Positions 8,522 through 18,809 are shown, numbered from the stretch's first letter. The stretch: DNA of 47,652 nt from CAJBLF01 sp964430205 (GCA_964430205.1 CAYSER010000007.1:1-47652), one strand, 5' to 3'. The notes: generated by a model not told the origin, from the letters alone. A program made the numbers and translations.

Positions 8522-9766
8522 CTAAAGCAATTTAAGCTCTTTGAGCATCTGTTCGTATTTCGGGTAGTCGTTCCCGAATTTTTTTTGCATATATTCTTGC
8601 AGGATATTTTTCCGATCAGCGAATCCAGAGAGCTGTTCTGAAGATACTTTAAAATTCTCTAAGATATTATCCATGTTCTCGATATCTTTTTTGAGCCTGA
8701 CGTCTTTGCATGTCTTACGAAGCTCTGGATCTATGATCTCATCCATATTGTCGTAGTCGATATGTTCTACATTAAGAATCAGCGAGATGCTTTCTATCTC
8801 CGGTTGCACCCCATCTTCGAAATCGATATCTCGACTCTCTGATGTAAAATACGATTCGTTCATCTTGGTGATGTCTTGGATCTCTGTTAGCAATCTCTCC
8901 GCAGTCACCGGTTCATTGCTTCTGATCATGACTTGCGGATTCACAAGCATGGGCAGTGCCTTCATGCGTTTGTTTGGGGTGTCGTAGCGGAAGATATATT
9001 TGTTCTGGTTGGTCTCGAGAGAACTCGTCGATCGTACGCTTCATAGGCAGAGATAATTCGTATGCGTGAATGCCTGATGCAGATGTCAGGATATGAACTT
9101 GATATTGGGTATGTCTAGAAATTTTTCATTGAGTGCGACATCCTTGTAGCTGAATTTGGATCTCTGTCCCGGGAAAGCTGTGCTATTGATATAATAATGA
9201 TGGAGTATCGTGAGGTCCGGATGTCTGTCTATCTGTTCGGCGAGATACTTGTTGATATATCCGGAAAACGCTTCGTGCTTATTCTCCGATCTTTCAAGGA
9301 TCTTTGCTATCTCGCTGATGGCCTTCAATTTTTCGTTTTTCGGTACATAGGAACTCTCTATGTCCTTTCATGAAATAAAGAATGGTAGGAACAACATTTT
9401 TTCTCATTCGATCTCTTCTATCATCGGTTCTGTGATGAATCTTATGTTTCACTGTTTCAATGGAGCAATGTCTCATTGCTGTCATAAGATGTCGAAAGCC
9501 TTTTTCGCTTCCTCGAAGACGAATGAGCTTCCTAGCCGATCATGATTGCCGGAGAGTATATAGATATTTTTCCCTTGGCCGAAGAGCTCTAGGAAAAGAT
9601 TGTACAATTGGAGCAATGCATGCCTGTCATAGGCGAAATGGTACACGTAATCTCAGAAGAATATGATATTCTTCTCTTCGGGGTACTGGGAAATCCTATC
9701 TCTGAGCTCAGTCAGGATCCTGTCTTGATAGCGTGCATTGATATGGATATCGCCAATTAGCAGCAT
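8522..9766 (-). CDS. Calcineurin-like metallophosphoesterase (SbcD/Mre11-type)
   Basis: The 414-aa protein carries the full phosphoesterase motif series: GDIH near residue 5, FGDYVYH ~41 (its Gly is UGA), GNHDR ~75, HH ~180 and GHLH ~212. These bind the two catalytic metals. The acidic, helical C-terminal ~170 residues resemble the capping region of SbcD-like nucleases. No SbcC-type ATPase gene is adjacent, so a nuclease role is inferred only. The start overlaps by 10 bp the stop of a small membrane-protein gene upstream (ATGCTGCTAA), implying coupled translation. Confidence 0.85.
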
Positions 9767-9918
9767 TGATGGATTGTATCATAAAACACTATCGTTTGCT
9801 TGATTTTGTCTTTTGTTTCTCTATTCTTCTTTTCGGTTATTGCCACCACGACCGTGGTCAAGAGTGGAAGGAAAACCATCGCCATGCCGGTCGACCGCCA
9901 TGGAGGCAATGCTCTCAT
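9757..9918 (-). CDS. Small single-helix membrane protein
   Basis: This ~53-aa frame starts MRALPPWRSTG, has one hydrophobic helix (MAMVFLPLLTTVVVAI), then a charged segment (TEKKNRETKDKIKQ) and ends in TAA inside the start of the phosphoesterase gene. The stop/start overlap and the positive-inside charge pattern argue that it is real. A longer version would begin at 9951. It contains no UGA. Function unknown; plus-strand frames over the same stretch are less protein-like. Confidence 0.45.
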   Translation of the reverse strand: MRALPPWRSTGMAMVFLPLLTTVVVAITEKKNRETKDKIKQTIVFYDTIHQCC

Positions 9919-9960
9919 ATAATATTCCCGTTTACGGTTGTGAGCAAGCATATTGCCATA

Positions 9961-9988
9961 GGCTAGTGTATTTTGCTAGCCTTTTTTT
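9961..9988 (+). terminator. Rho-independent terminator without an obvious gene
   Basis: Perfect stem GGCTAG/CTAGCC followed by seven Ts on the plus strand. No convincing plus-strand gene lies upstream, so it may end antisense transcription or a small RNA. Confidence 0.55.
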
Positions 9989-10066
9989 GTACCTTGGTAC
10001 ATCATACTAATTCGATTTGTAAAAGAAAGGCGGAAATGTATATTCGTTTGTGTTTTATCCCTTTTT

Positions 10067-10141
10067 GTCATCGCGAGGAATGTAATGACGAAGTAATCTA
10101 ACGTACTATACACAAGATTGCTTCGCTATGTTCGCAATGAC
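10067..10141. repeat. Palindromic repeat element (GTCATTGCGA-type)
   Basis: Left arm 10067-10099 (GTCATCGCGAGG ... GACGAAGTAATCT) and right arm 10115-10141 (AGATTGCTTCGCTATG ... GCAATGAC) are imperfect inverted copies around a ~15-bp centre. This matches a dispersed palindromic repeat type found in many bacterial genomes. It ends just before the PEBP gene start and could affect its expression. Confidence 0.75.
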
Positions 10142-10147
10142 CTTATC

Positions 10148-10795
10148 ATGAGAAAACGCATACGACTTATACTTATCATCGTTTGCATATCTGTCCTTGC
10201 AGCTCTCAGAATCTTATCAAAAGAGGATACTCGGATCTGTGAAGGCAATACTTTGGTGAAACACGGAAATCCTAGCGTTGATGGCTCGGGATTTTTTTGT
10301 TCGTGAGGAAAACTTCTCTCATCCTCATCTTTATCTCTTCATCCTGCTTTTATGAAGATCACTTCCGATTTCTCGGATAATGGATCGATGCCTTCCCTCT
10401 ATACGTGCGATAGCGAATGACGTTTCCCGGTGCTGCATATACATGGCATCCCTTCTGGTACCAAAAGTTTAGCGCTTATCGTCTATGATCCGGATGCTCC
10501 TGCTGGGGTGCGAGATCACTTGCTTCTCGCTAATATCCCTCTTGCTGAAGAGGGTGTTGCCACCATCTCGCAAGATACGTTCGATACAGGGATCCTTGGT
10601 GAGAATAGCCGATGAGAGCAAGCTCGATGAGCTCCATGTCCGCCGAGCGGTACGCACAGGTATGTTTTCAAGGTCTATGCATTATCCGATATTCTTGAAC
10701 TTTCCGCATGATTCTCCAAGGAAAGATTATTGGAGATGTTTTGATGAAAAATAACCGATCAAGCTCAACTAGTCGGTCTTTATAAGAGATACTAA
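10148..10795 (+). CDS. YbhB/YbcL family (PEBP-like) protein, membrane-anchored
   Basis: The 215-aa protein has an N-terminal hydrophobic segment (RLILIIVCISVLAAL), so it is exported or anchored. A PEBP domain follows: SDNGSMPSLYTCDSEG, the ligand-site motif DPDAPAG (~125), HLLLANIPL and the C-terminal GTHRYVFKVYAL. The family binds small anionic ligands; its bacterial function is unclear. The usual HW of the central motif is HL here. Glycines in SEGR, SRGEQARGAP and MFGGK are UGA. The palindromic repeat sits directly upstream, and the divergent-side neighbour is the phosphoesterase pair. Confidence 0.88.
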
Positions 10796-10865
10796 TGATT
10801 TTGCGTTATAGGCTAACGTGTTTAGGCTGTTTTGAAAATTGTTTTTAAACATGAACGTCGTTACC

Positions 10866-12287
10866 TTATTTTCACATATATTTTCTTAATTTATAATCTA
10901 TATCGCCGGCACTGTAGATGATGATAACAGTATCCGTTTCCGTCTGCTCGATTTCTTTTGTGATGACTGAAAAATCGGTGGTATATGTTCATCAGCAGAC
11001 TTTCGCGAAATGATTCCCTAGGTCGTCCAGTGTATGGATATTCTCTTGCTTGATGAATGCATGATGATCGATAAAATCCTGGATATTCTCTCTTGCCGCG
11101 TAGATATCGTAGATGAATACTTTATCATATTTTCCCAACGCTTCCTGGAAATCTTTCCGTCAGGTGACGATCCTATTGATCTGATGAGGTTGGAAGATGA
11201 CTAAGAGTTTCTTTTTCGGGAATTTTTTTTTCAATGCTTCGTATCCGAGTCTGATCGAGGAGGCCATATGTCCATAATCGCTATAGATCGGGACTCATCT
11301 CTCTGTGATCCCTACTTTCTCTAACCTTCTTCGTATTCATGTGAAACTTTTCATATGAGACAAGATAAGACGGGATGATGGAGGAGGGATTAGCTCTTTC
11401 ATGAGCGCTAAGACTAGTGATCCATTGATGTTGTTGTGATCTCCTAAGAGATGATCAAACGCTATTCCCCTTATGGAAACGAGTTGAAATCTTGAGCTAT
11501 CGAAATGGTGAAGTGCTTCGGAATATTTCTGATATACATCTTTCGGAATGAAAACTCTCTTTTTGGTTTTCGTGATCAGCTGTTGGAAAGCGGAAAGGTA
11601 GTCCTTCATGTCCGCGTAGTAATCCGTATGATCAAGCTCCAGGGAGGTTATGATGGTATAGTCCAGATCAAGATGAAGAAAGTGTCTTTTGTATTCGCAT
11701 GCTTCAACAAAAAAGCTTCGTTTTTTTATGAGGGATCAGGGACCAGGAACGAGTGAAGAAAAACATTTGCCCGTGAAAATGTAATCGAAGATTGTTTTTA
11801 TATCTTCCTCTGCTTTCGAATTGATGACATAGCTCTGCATATCGAAACTCGGCACCATTGCGCCTAGGATCCCTAATCAGAAGCTCGGCACTAATTTTTT
11901 CGCCGTATGGATCGCTAGGGCAGTGGATGAGCTCTTTCCATTAGTGCCAGCAAATCCTATGGTGGTGAAATATTTGGATACCTCTCCTAAGAATTGAAAA
12001 TAATTCAGGATGACCATGGCCTTCTTCTGCTCTTTCATGATCTTTCTCGCGGTCACGACTTCTTCGCATTCTGCGACCGCTTCGGAGTAGATGACCGCAT
12101 CGCCGAGTTGGACCTTGTATTTGCCATGTCCGATTATTACCTTCATCCCTTTGGCATCCAATTTGTCGGTAAGTTGACTTTGTACTGCGTCGATGCAGAC
12201 AATGTTCATATATCACAATTCATGCAACATTCCTGCTACTCATGACATCCCTGTCCCTCCGGCTCAGACTAAGACGATATTTCTCAT
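10866..12287 (-). CDS. murC: UDP-N-acetylmuramate--L-alanine ligase (Mur ligase)
   Basis: This 473-aa enzyme adds the first amino acid to the peptidoglycan precursor. It shows the N-terminal nucleotide motif GAGGTGMSGVAG, P-loop AGTNGKSS (~113-120; MurC more often has GTHGKT), the metal/substrate region EACEYKRHFL and LELDHTDYY, and the C-terminal YGHMASSIR plus FQPHQINR. Multiple UGA-Gly codons occur, including the first glycine of GAGGTG. MurC and Mpl are close relatives; the YGHMASSIR and FQPH blocks favour MurC. It is a lone gene here. Its presence shows the cell makes or remodels peptidoglycan. Confidence 0.9.
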
Positions 12288-12371
12288 GTCGATTGAAAAT
12301 TGAGAATTGAAAATTGATAACTGAAAAGAAATGTAGCTAATATAAAATGGAAAACAAGAAAATTTCCTATA

Positions 12372-12399
12372 TTGACTTTTTTGTTAAAATACTTATGTA
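12372..12399 (+). promoter_or_regulatory. Promoter for membrane-protein gene
   Basis: TTGACT, a 16-bp spacer and TATGTA lie 27 bases before the ATG at 12426. Confidence 0.45.
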
Positions 12400-12425
12400 A
12401 TATAAAAAAAACAAAATCACCTTGT

Positions 12426-12995
12426 ATGAAGACAATAGAATTCATTCTGTTCGTGGCAGCCATGTTCTTCTATATCCGGCATATGGTCGTTACCAACTTT
12501 ATCCCTCATCCGATCGCTTTCGGAATCTGGCTTATCTCTGACACCATCAATTTCTTTACCTATACTGACTTCTCCACATTCTGGGTTGGTCCTGCCATCA
12601 TGCCGCTTGGTGCATTGACTGTGGTGATCATAGGCATCGTCAAGAGGGAAAAGACAGGGAAATTGTCATTGAAACTGCTTGATTGGATATGCATAGGCAT
12701 ATGTGTGCTGAGCTTGATCGTTTGGACGGTAACCAAAAATGCCATGTGGTCCAATATGATTATCCAGATCATCATCGCTCTCGGATTCGTTCCCATCATC
12801 GGCAATATCTTCAAGATGAAAGCGGAACCGATCTTTCCGTGGCTTCTCTTCACCGTCGGGTGGGTGGTCACTTGCATTGAAACCATATCAGGATATCAAT
12901 CTCTTCTGGAGCTTATCTATCCTGTTATCAATGGATTGTTGGGTTGCGGTATCGTTCTTTTCGGTTCATTAGCCCTTCACAAAAAACCGTTGTAA
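12426..12995 (+). CDS. Polytopic membrane protein, unknown function
   Basis: The 189-aa protein is almost entirely hydrophobic, with about six or seven predicted helices (for example IEFILFVAAMFFYI, LTVVIIGIV, ICIGICVLSLIVWTV, IIQIIIALGFVPIIG, WLLFTVGWVV). I recognise no family with confidence. None of its ~15 glycines is UGA, unlike most neighbours, which suggests recent acquisition from a standard-code genome. It has its own promoter and a strong terminator (13005-13031), so it forms a single-gene unit. An upstream in-frame Met at 12372 overlaps the -35 box, so I start at 12426. Confidence 0.75.
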   Translation: MKTIEFILFVAAMFFYIRHMVVTNFIPHPIAFGIWLISDTINFFTYTDFSTFWVGPAIMPLGALTVVIIGIVKREKTGKLSLKLLDWICIGICVLSLIVWTVTKNAMWSNMIIQIIIALGFVPIIGNIFKMKAEPIFPWLLFTVGWVVTCIETISGYQSLLELIYPVINGLLGCGIVLFGSLALHKKPL

Positions 12996-13004
12996 ACTAT
13001 TCTG

Positions 13005-13031
13005 CTGTTGAGGTATTCTCAACAGTTTTTT
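13005..13031 (+). terminator. Rho-independent terminator
   Basis: Perfect stem CTGTTGAG/CTCAACAG with loop GTATT, then six Ts, ten bases after the membrane-protein stop. Confidence 0.88.
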
Positions 13032-13038
13032 CAATATG

Positions 13039-13062
13039 AAAAAAACCTGAAACGAATTCAGG
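13039..13062 (-). terminator. Terminator for tRNA-Leu(CAA)
   Basis: On the minus strand stem CCTGAA/TTCAGG is followed by seven Ts, just downstream of the tRNA 3' end. Confidence 0.75.
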
Positions 13063-13073
13063 TCACCTGTCTT

Positions 13074-13157
13074 TACCCAGAGTGGGACTCGAACCCACAC
13101 ATCCTCACGGACACCAGATTTTGAGTCTAGCGTGTCTACCAATTCCACCATCTGGGC
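13074..13157 (-). tRNA. tRNA-Leu (anticodon CAA)
   Basis: Complete class II tRNA: GCCCAGA acceptor, anticodon loop CTCAAAA, variable arm and GTGGG-TTCGAGT-CCCAC T-arm. The discriminator is A and CCA is not encoded. Confidence 0.93.
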
Positions 13158-13367
13158 ATCATTAGACATTAGCTTATAGTCTTTAGTTGATAGTCTTTAG
13201 CTTATAGTCACTACTTTCTTCCATCGCATTCTTCGAATTATATGCTATCGAGCCGTGAGTATTTACGAAAATCCAAGCAAAAATCAATTGATTTTGCTGC
13301 CAGTTTGTATACACATCATATGATGAGCGTTTTTCATCGTATTTTTACACGATAATTCGATCGACAC

Positions 13368-13775
13368 ATGGATCTGAACAAAGTGATGATCATTTGAAGG
13401 GCGACGAACAATCTGCAGGTAAAGACCATCGAAAGCAGCTGAACCTCGGTCGTGAATTTCACTGTGGCAACCAACAGGAAGTTCAAGAACAAGGAAGGTA
13501 ATGTGCTTGAAGATGCCGAGTACCACAGATGCGTGGCTTACGGAAAGTGAGCTGAAGTGTTGGCAAGGTATCTGAACAAAGGGAAAAGGATTTATATCGA
13601 ATGAAGGCTCAGGACCAGAAAACGACAAGACAGCGAAGGAAAGGACAAATTCTCAACAGAAATTATCGTCGACAATTTTATCTTCTTGGATCCTAAGGGA
13701 CAAGGCAGCGAGGATGAACATGGGTTGGATATCGCTGAGCCTAGTATCGTGGACGATGAAGATGTTCCTTTCTAG
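13368..13775 (+). CDS. ssb: Single-stranded DNA-binding protein
   Basis: The 135-aa OB-fold protein begins MDLNKVMIIGRATNNLQVK and contains VVNFTVATNRKF, EYHRCVAYGKGAEVLARYLNKGKRIYIEGRL and the acidic tail ending DDEDVPF. That tail is the hallmark tip that binds replication and repair partners. It coats single-stranded DNA in replication, recombination and repair. Glycines in IIGR, SSGT, GKGA and IEGR are UGA. Length is short but normal for the domain plus a brief linker. A TAA just upstream excludes an earlier start. Confidence 0.96.
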
Positions 13776-13911
13776 TACTTAGGATTATTCTTCTGAATAA
13801 GAACATCTAGACGACTTGAATCCATATATGATAGTCGATACTTATTTCAACACTAGGAAAAAGTACGATGTTTTTGAGCCGCCATTATTTATACATTATA
13901 TTATTTGCGAG

Positions 13912-14493
13912 ATGAAATTTACTACGAAAATAAGATATTTCCTTTTGGATCTCTTCGATATGGTTTCTTTTTTGGTATTCGTGGGCGGAATAGTCCTTTT
14001 CATAAGGTTTTTTGTCGCTAATCCGTATACCGTGGTTGGAGCGAGCATGGTGCCTACGTTCCAAGAGAATGATTTCATTATCGTCGATAAGATAACGCCA
14101 AGATTCACCGACCTCAAAAGAGGCGACGTTATTGTTTTCGTCCCTCCGGGAAAGAATATCCCATATATCAAGAGGATCATCGGAGTCCCTTGAGAGACGG
14201 TCAAGATCGTCAATCAAGGCGTACAGATATGCGAAACGGATAATATGGCGCAATGCATTACCCTTGATGAACCGTATCTTAGTTGAAACAAGACTGAGGC
14301 GAGATGTGGTATCAGTGAATTCAAGGTGGATACCTGATGATACTTCGTTATGGGAGACAATAGGTGATTCTCTACGGATTCCCGCTGCTGTTTCGGTCTA
14401 GATTGCTATGAATGATCCCAGTATACGGTTCCTTTCGATCATATCATCGGAAAAGTCTATGTTAGGTTTTTCCCTAACTTCTCTACATTCTAA
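13912..14493 (+). CDS. lepB: Signal peptidase I
   Basis: This 193-aa membrane protease cuts signal peptides from exported proteins. It has an N-terminal helix (~18-35), then box B GASMVPTF with catalytic Ser45, box D YIKRIIGVPGE with the general-base Lys87, and box E YFVMGDNRGFSTDSR. Glycines in VPGE, TGGYF and DNRG are UGA, including the conserved one after DNR. It would process the SLH and TSP3/PKD proteins encoded nearby. The start follows GCGAG and precedes a short cytoplasmic segment. Confidence 0.94.
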
Positions 14494-14519
14494 GGACGTT
14501 TTATCATTAGGATAGGCGT

Positions 14520-15098
14520 ATGAGGATCTTCTCGAACTTCGATACTACATTGAGACAGAGAATACATGATGAATATATCTCCAATTATGGCACAGACAAC
14601 GTTTTGTGCTTCTGAAGGAGTCAGCTGTATCTGTATTATAGGATCATCATGCCTCTTTGCCTCATCCTTCTCATCAGCGTATTCTGACTCATATTCTTCT
14701 ATAAACGATTGGAGGGAAGCTTTTTTGCTTATATCATCGTCGCCATTGCTATCGTCGATATTGTCTTCATCTTCCCGATTATCGGTAAATATCTTGATTA
14801 TATCATGGATTTCATCATCGTGATACCCAGTTCAATCATGATGTATGACCAGTGAGGCATCTTTGAAAGGGATATCCGCACCATCAGTTCCCAAAGCATA
14901 AAAGCCATTTCCATCAATAAATCATGACTGCTCTATAGTATATTCGATAACGGCGACATCATCGTCCTTACGGAAGGGGATACCGAACAGTATGGTGAAA
15001 TAAAGTTCCGTCGGATCCCTAAACCCGAAAAAAGGAAAAATCAGATTCTCAAGATTATCGGTCTCGATTTGAAAGCTAATCAAGATCCGTCTATCTAA
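14520..15098 (+). CDS. Membrane protein with PH-like domain
   Basis: The 192-aa frame has two helices (~45-62 IIMPLCLILLISVFGLIFF and ~70-92 FAYIIVAIAIVDIVFIF) followed by a soluble domain (IMMYDQGGIFERDIRTISSQSIKAISINKSG). The layout matches the gene at 7869: two helices, then a bPH2-like domain with a 'siKaI' strand. Function is unknown in this family. Several glycines are UGA (residue 32, 62, DQGG, KSGL). It follows lepB by 26 bp and precedes hsp20 by 32 bp, so the three are probably one operon. Confidence 0.65.
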
Positions 15099-15130
15099 AT
15101 CTTACTTCATAGGTTTATATTATCACTATT

Positions 15131-15490
15131 ATGATCATGCATCAATCTCAGGAGACTCCACGCATCCCTTATGATATTTATGAATCTCCTCAAGAGATCG
15201 TCATCTTACTCCCTTTGTGATGAGTCCAGAAAGAGAGCCTCAAACTCTCCATCAAGGACTATAGGCTTGTCATCTCCGGGAAAAGAGTGAAACCCAAAAT
15301 AAAGGAACATCTGATCCCTCTCAAAGAGGAATGCTATCGATGACCTATCGATCAGATCATTGACCTCCCTCCTCAGGTCTATTTCCATAAGATCCATAGC
15401 AAGCTTACTCCAGACAATACTTTGCAAATAATCGTGCCAAAGGCTTTGGTACCGGAAAAAATAAGTCTTGAAGTAGAATACGACAAATAA
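15131..15490 (+). CDS. Small heat shock protein (Hsp20/alpha-crystallin)
   Basis: The 119-aa protein has the alpha-crystallin fold pattern: EIVILLPLGGVQKESLKLSIKDYRLVISGKR at the start, the turn RGPIDQIIDLPPQV, and the C-terminal NTLQIIVPKA. Such proteins hold unfolded polypeptides without ATP. The first glycine of LGGV and that of RGPI are UGA. The last ~10 residues lack a clear IxI tail. It ends the lepB operon and is followed by a long inverted repeat that probably acts as the terminator. Confidence 0.85.
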
Positions 15491-15502
15491 AATTAATTAA
15501 GA

Positions 15503-15582
15503 ATTACTAATGAATGATGAAAGATGTCGGTATAAAAATACCTTACTCATTCATCATCAATCATTCATTAGTAATCTTTTTT
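15503..15582. terminator. Long inverted repeat/terminator between hsp20 and O-antigen ligase
   Basis: Arms ATTACTAATGAATGAT (15503-15518) and ATCATTCATTAGTAAT (15560-15575) are a perfect 16-bp inverted repeat enclosing a second hairpin (GGTAT/ATACC). Six Ts follow on the plus strand. Its right half encodes the last residues of the convergent gene. Confidence 0.7.
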
Positions 15583-16868
15583 ATGTATGTGGATAAATAT
15601 CCTGTCAGTATTCACCAGGTAACGAAGAACAGATAGTTTATCATACTGTCTTCGAAGACGTGGAGGAAAATCCCCATAATCAGCAGACATATCCATCCTA
15701 TATTCAATCATCTTCGGATGAGATAGGTTATTTCTGTGTTCGTTCCTGTTTTCCTGCTTGTATATGCTTTCTGGATGGCTCTCGCAATTGCAGTGATCTG
15801 CAGGATAAGTACAGTCCGTAGCAGGAATCCTATCGTCCCTATATCGAGCATCAATTGAATGAAATAATTCTCTGGCAAGATAGTGCCATTATAGTTCACG
15901 GCTGGACCTGAAGTGCCCAATCCATATCCGCTTGGCTGATCTATGACATATTGGATGCTGCCGAATTTCGCTTTGATATGGCCTATGGTCGATGCCCCTT
16001 TCAGGAAACTCAGTCATATCACTCCTGCTATTAGGAGTACCAGAATCCCTCGCGCTATCCTTTTATGCGTTTTTATCCATCTGATGTTGAGGAGCGCTAA
16101 TGCGACAATTCATCAGATATATGCTGTCCTTGAAAGTGTAAGAATGATCGCTATGACCCGGAGTATGATCACTGCTGTATTGAGTATCGTTTTCTTGTCT
16201 GCTGTGAAGAAATCCTTTAGCGTTTCCAATTTCTGCCTAAAGAATAGTATTACGACAGGAAGAAAAGCTATCAGGAAGTAGCCGTAATTGTTGGGTCATG
16301 AGAAGATGCCTTGTCGTCTCGGTGTCCCTTTGTAGCCGGTCAGATAATAGATCGGCGGATTCACTCAAAATTTAAAATCATTGAATGGTCCATATCCTAT
16401 GTGCATGAAGAGATCCGGTCGGATGAATTTCAGCCCTTGTCGTAAGAATCAGCCTATGATGGTTATGATCAGGAGTCTTTTGATAAATCCGATATATCTG
16501 TTGGTCTGTTGTCCTGAACATATCCATCCGATGAACGTCGATGAAAGGAATATGAACAGGTAGAGCAGTCCGTATTTTATACCTACGAAGATGTCGTAGG
16601 GAGCTTTCCCTTTGAGGAGAGATATGCCGACGCCAAATATCAGGATGACGATCAATGTTATCCGTGGCCGTTTCCATCTTCTGAGGTATGCCGAGATGCT
16701 GGTGATGTGAGCTGCCGCGATTATGCCAAAAAATAGCAACCAGATTCCATCTCTCGTGAGAGCAGGTAGTTGCGGATACGCTCCATGCAACGCTCCGTAT
16801 CCGATTACGGTGACGACTATGTGGTAGAGCACTACGAATATCAAGAATGCCTTGAGGAATCTGATCAT
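15543..16868 (-). CDS. O-antigen ligase/polymerase-like membrane protein
   Basis: The 441-aa polytopic membrane protein has about 10-12 helices, a central GTPRRQGIFSGPNNYGYFLIAFLPV segment and, further on, LTLSRTAYIGGIVALALL. This arrangement is typical of the Wzy/WaaL-like O-antigen ligase family, which joins or polymerises surface glycans on the outer face of the membrane. Catalytic residues are not well enough conserved for me to name them. Several glycines are UGA. It lies beside a GT2 glycosyltransferase and near a pyruvyl transferase, which supports a role in an envelope polysaccharide. The last ~10 codons overlap the inverted repeat. Confidence 0.78.
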
Positions 16869-17026
16869 ACGTAAAGCTAATGATAAATATCGTTTTGACT
16901 ATATGTGTTCGTAGCACAAAAACAAGTTGAAAAATCAGTCGGATGCTTGAAGCAGGAAGTTCAAAGCTTCCAAATCGATCATAAAAAACTAGTTGAAACT
17001 TGTGGTTTAAAAGATACATTGTGGAT

Positions 17027-17980
17027 ATGAAGCTTAGCGTAGTCATCCCGACGAGAGGGGATCAGAATATGAAAAATATCATTGAATGTCTGCAAAAACA
17101 GACGTTTGAGGATTTTGATGTTATCTTCGTGGTGGATAAGGATCTCAAGGATACTGAGGCATTCGCTTCGTCAGATAAACGCATACATTTTATCACCAAT
17201 CTCAATTCCACGTTCCGTACCCAACGTGATGAAAGGGAACCGATGATTTGATGAAATGCCAGCACGCTCAGGAATTACTGAATAAGATCCGCAAAAGGCG
17301 AGTATATATTGCTCATGGATGATGATGAACGGTTCGATAATGAATATCTTCATAAAAATATCTTACTGCGAAAACAGTATAGAGCCATCATCAAGAAAGA
17401 TTTCGTTTTGACGCCTACTTTGATGTATAGGAAGACTGAGCAGATCCAGAATCAATGATTTTCCCATTTCAATTATCGGCTATCCAGACCCATCCCCAAG
17501 ATCCTTTGAGAAAAGCCATGGGACTATATCCAGATGTATTCCTGAAATTCCTTATTCGCTCCTGCACACATCTTCAAGGAAACCCTTTTCGACGAACAGC
17601 TTGATTTCGTCTATGAGGATCTGGATTTTACCTATAGGATCCATCGTGCAGGGTATCCGATCATCGTGCTTCGCGATCTCCGCATTCATCATATGGAAAG
17701 AGAGAAGACTATCCTTGAACATGCATGGGTAGGTAATGAACATGCTGCATATAGGAAAGCGAAACATAGAATGCTCTTTGTAAAAAAATATGGGACACTG
17801 ACTGACAAAATAAAATTTTATCTGTTTGGATTCCGATGACAACCCTTACGACTTATGGTCAAGGTTCTCTTCCATGCAAAATGAGTAGCAAAATGGAAGA
17901 TAATTAAAGCTATTTGGAAAGGGACATTCTATTCGTTATACCATAAAAAAAAGGACAGGCAGATACCCCATCCTTATTAG
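17027..17980 (+). CDS. Family 2 glycosyltransferase
   Basis: This 317-aa enzyme starts MKLSVVIPTRGDQNMKNII, the usual GT-A entry, has VIFVVDKD, the metal-binding DxD-like LLMDDDERF (~105) and the acceptor-side EDLDFTYRIHRAGYP (~220). It would transfer a sugar from a nucleotide sugar to a growing glycan or lipid on the cytoplasmic side. Glycines in GGNAS, YGIR and LGEKPW are UGA. It is divergent from the O-antigen ligase-like gene and probably belongs to the same pathway. The start codon is supported by the conserved N-terminus. Confidence 0.9.
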
Positions 17981-17987
17981 CATTGTT

Positions 17988-18764
17988 CTATTGTTTCATT
18001 TCTGCTAATCCTTTTTTGATATTCATGATCTGTAAGATCAACGTTGAACGTTCGAAATCTTCGTTGCTATTTGATATCTCCAGCTCTTTCTTCAGCTCCT
18101 CTACTGACATTTCCTCAAGTCCTTGTTGTGCTTTGAGTATTTGTTTGTACTGAATGATACGGTTTACAATCCCCCTATCTTCAGCGTAATTTTTGATTGC
18201 CCCACCGTCGCTTTCTTCTTCAGAAAACGGCTCAAAGGTTTTTTGGTAGATTTCGAGCTCTTTTATGGAAACGGTTTTGAGCTTTTCCTTGATCAATATC
18301 CTGAGTTGCTTTTTGTCTTCAAGATAAACCTCGTTGTCAGGCATATCTTCGATGTATTGATTGGTAAGCACCAAATCACTGATCAGTTCGCTCAGGTCCA
18401 TCCTCGGGTAGAGCTGCTCGCGATAACTTAATGCACGGTATATCTCAACTTCTATCGGGAATGGCCCAATGTATCTTGGGTTCTTTTTGTATTTTTCTTC
18501 TGTCTCTTCATCTACCTCATTGTTGAAGAAATAGCTCGTCGTATAAAAGTCTATTTCAAAGTCAGTTTTTCCCAGTCCGGTCCTTGTGATAGGTAAGGTG
18601 TGTTTTGTATCTGGGTTCTTGATTTGTGAGATGGAGCTTCCCGTATTTATGAATACCTCACAATTATTCATGATTGCGATTGCATCAGTTGAGAGATATC
18701 CCGTTTGTCCGACTTCCATTTGCGACATCAATGGGCTTACCATAATTTTTCCTTTGATTTTCAT
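17988..18764 (-). CDS. Hypothetical protein, UGA-free
   Basis: The 258-aa soluble-looking protein has no UGA among its ~12 glycines. The N-terminal half (MKIKGKIMVSPLMSQMEVGQTGYLSTDAIAIMNN) looks beta-rich. The C-terminal half is helical and acidic (EKLKTVSIKELEIYQKTFEPFSEEES, GLEEMSVEELKKELEIS) with coiled-coil character. I recognise no family. It has a good upstream promoter on the minus strand. Codon use differs from the UGA-rich neighbours, which points to a separate origin. Confidence 0.75.
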   Translation of the reverse strand: MKIKGKIMVSPLMSQMEVGQTGYLSTDAIAIMNNCEVFINTGSSISQIKNPDTKHTLPITRTGLGKTDFEIDFYTTSYFFNNEVDEETEEKYKKNPRYIGPFPIEVEIYRALSYREQLYPRMDLSELISDLVLTNQYIEDMPDNEVYLEDKKQLRILIKEKLKTVSIKELEIYQKTFEPFSEEESDGGAIKNYAEDRGIVNRIIQYKQILKAQQGLEEMSVEELKKELEISNSNEDFERSTLILQIMNIKKGLAEMKQ

Positions 18765-18809
18765 AGCTATTTGTTTTTTTGCGTTTCTACTTTTGTTTTT
18801 TCAAAAAAA

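Noticed and set aside
9766..10010. Plus-strand open frames over the small membrane gene
   Set aside because: Low-complexity Cys/Phe-rich translations opposite a better minus-strand frame; kept only as a possible antisense transcript.
12372..12425. Longer N-terminus for the membrane protein
   Set aside because: The upstream Met lies in the promoter, and the added residues do not fit the first helix.
16378..17046. 222-aa minus-strand open frame
   Set aside because: It overlaps the O-antigen ligase-like gene in another frame, is rich in His/Arg/Ile and has no family resemblance; a shadow.
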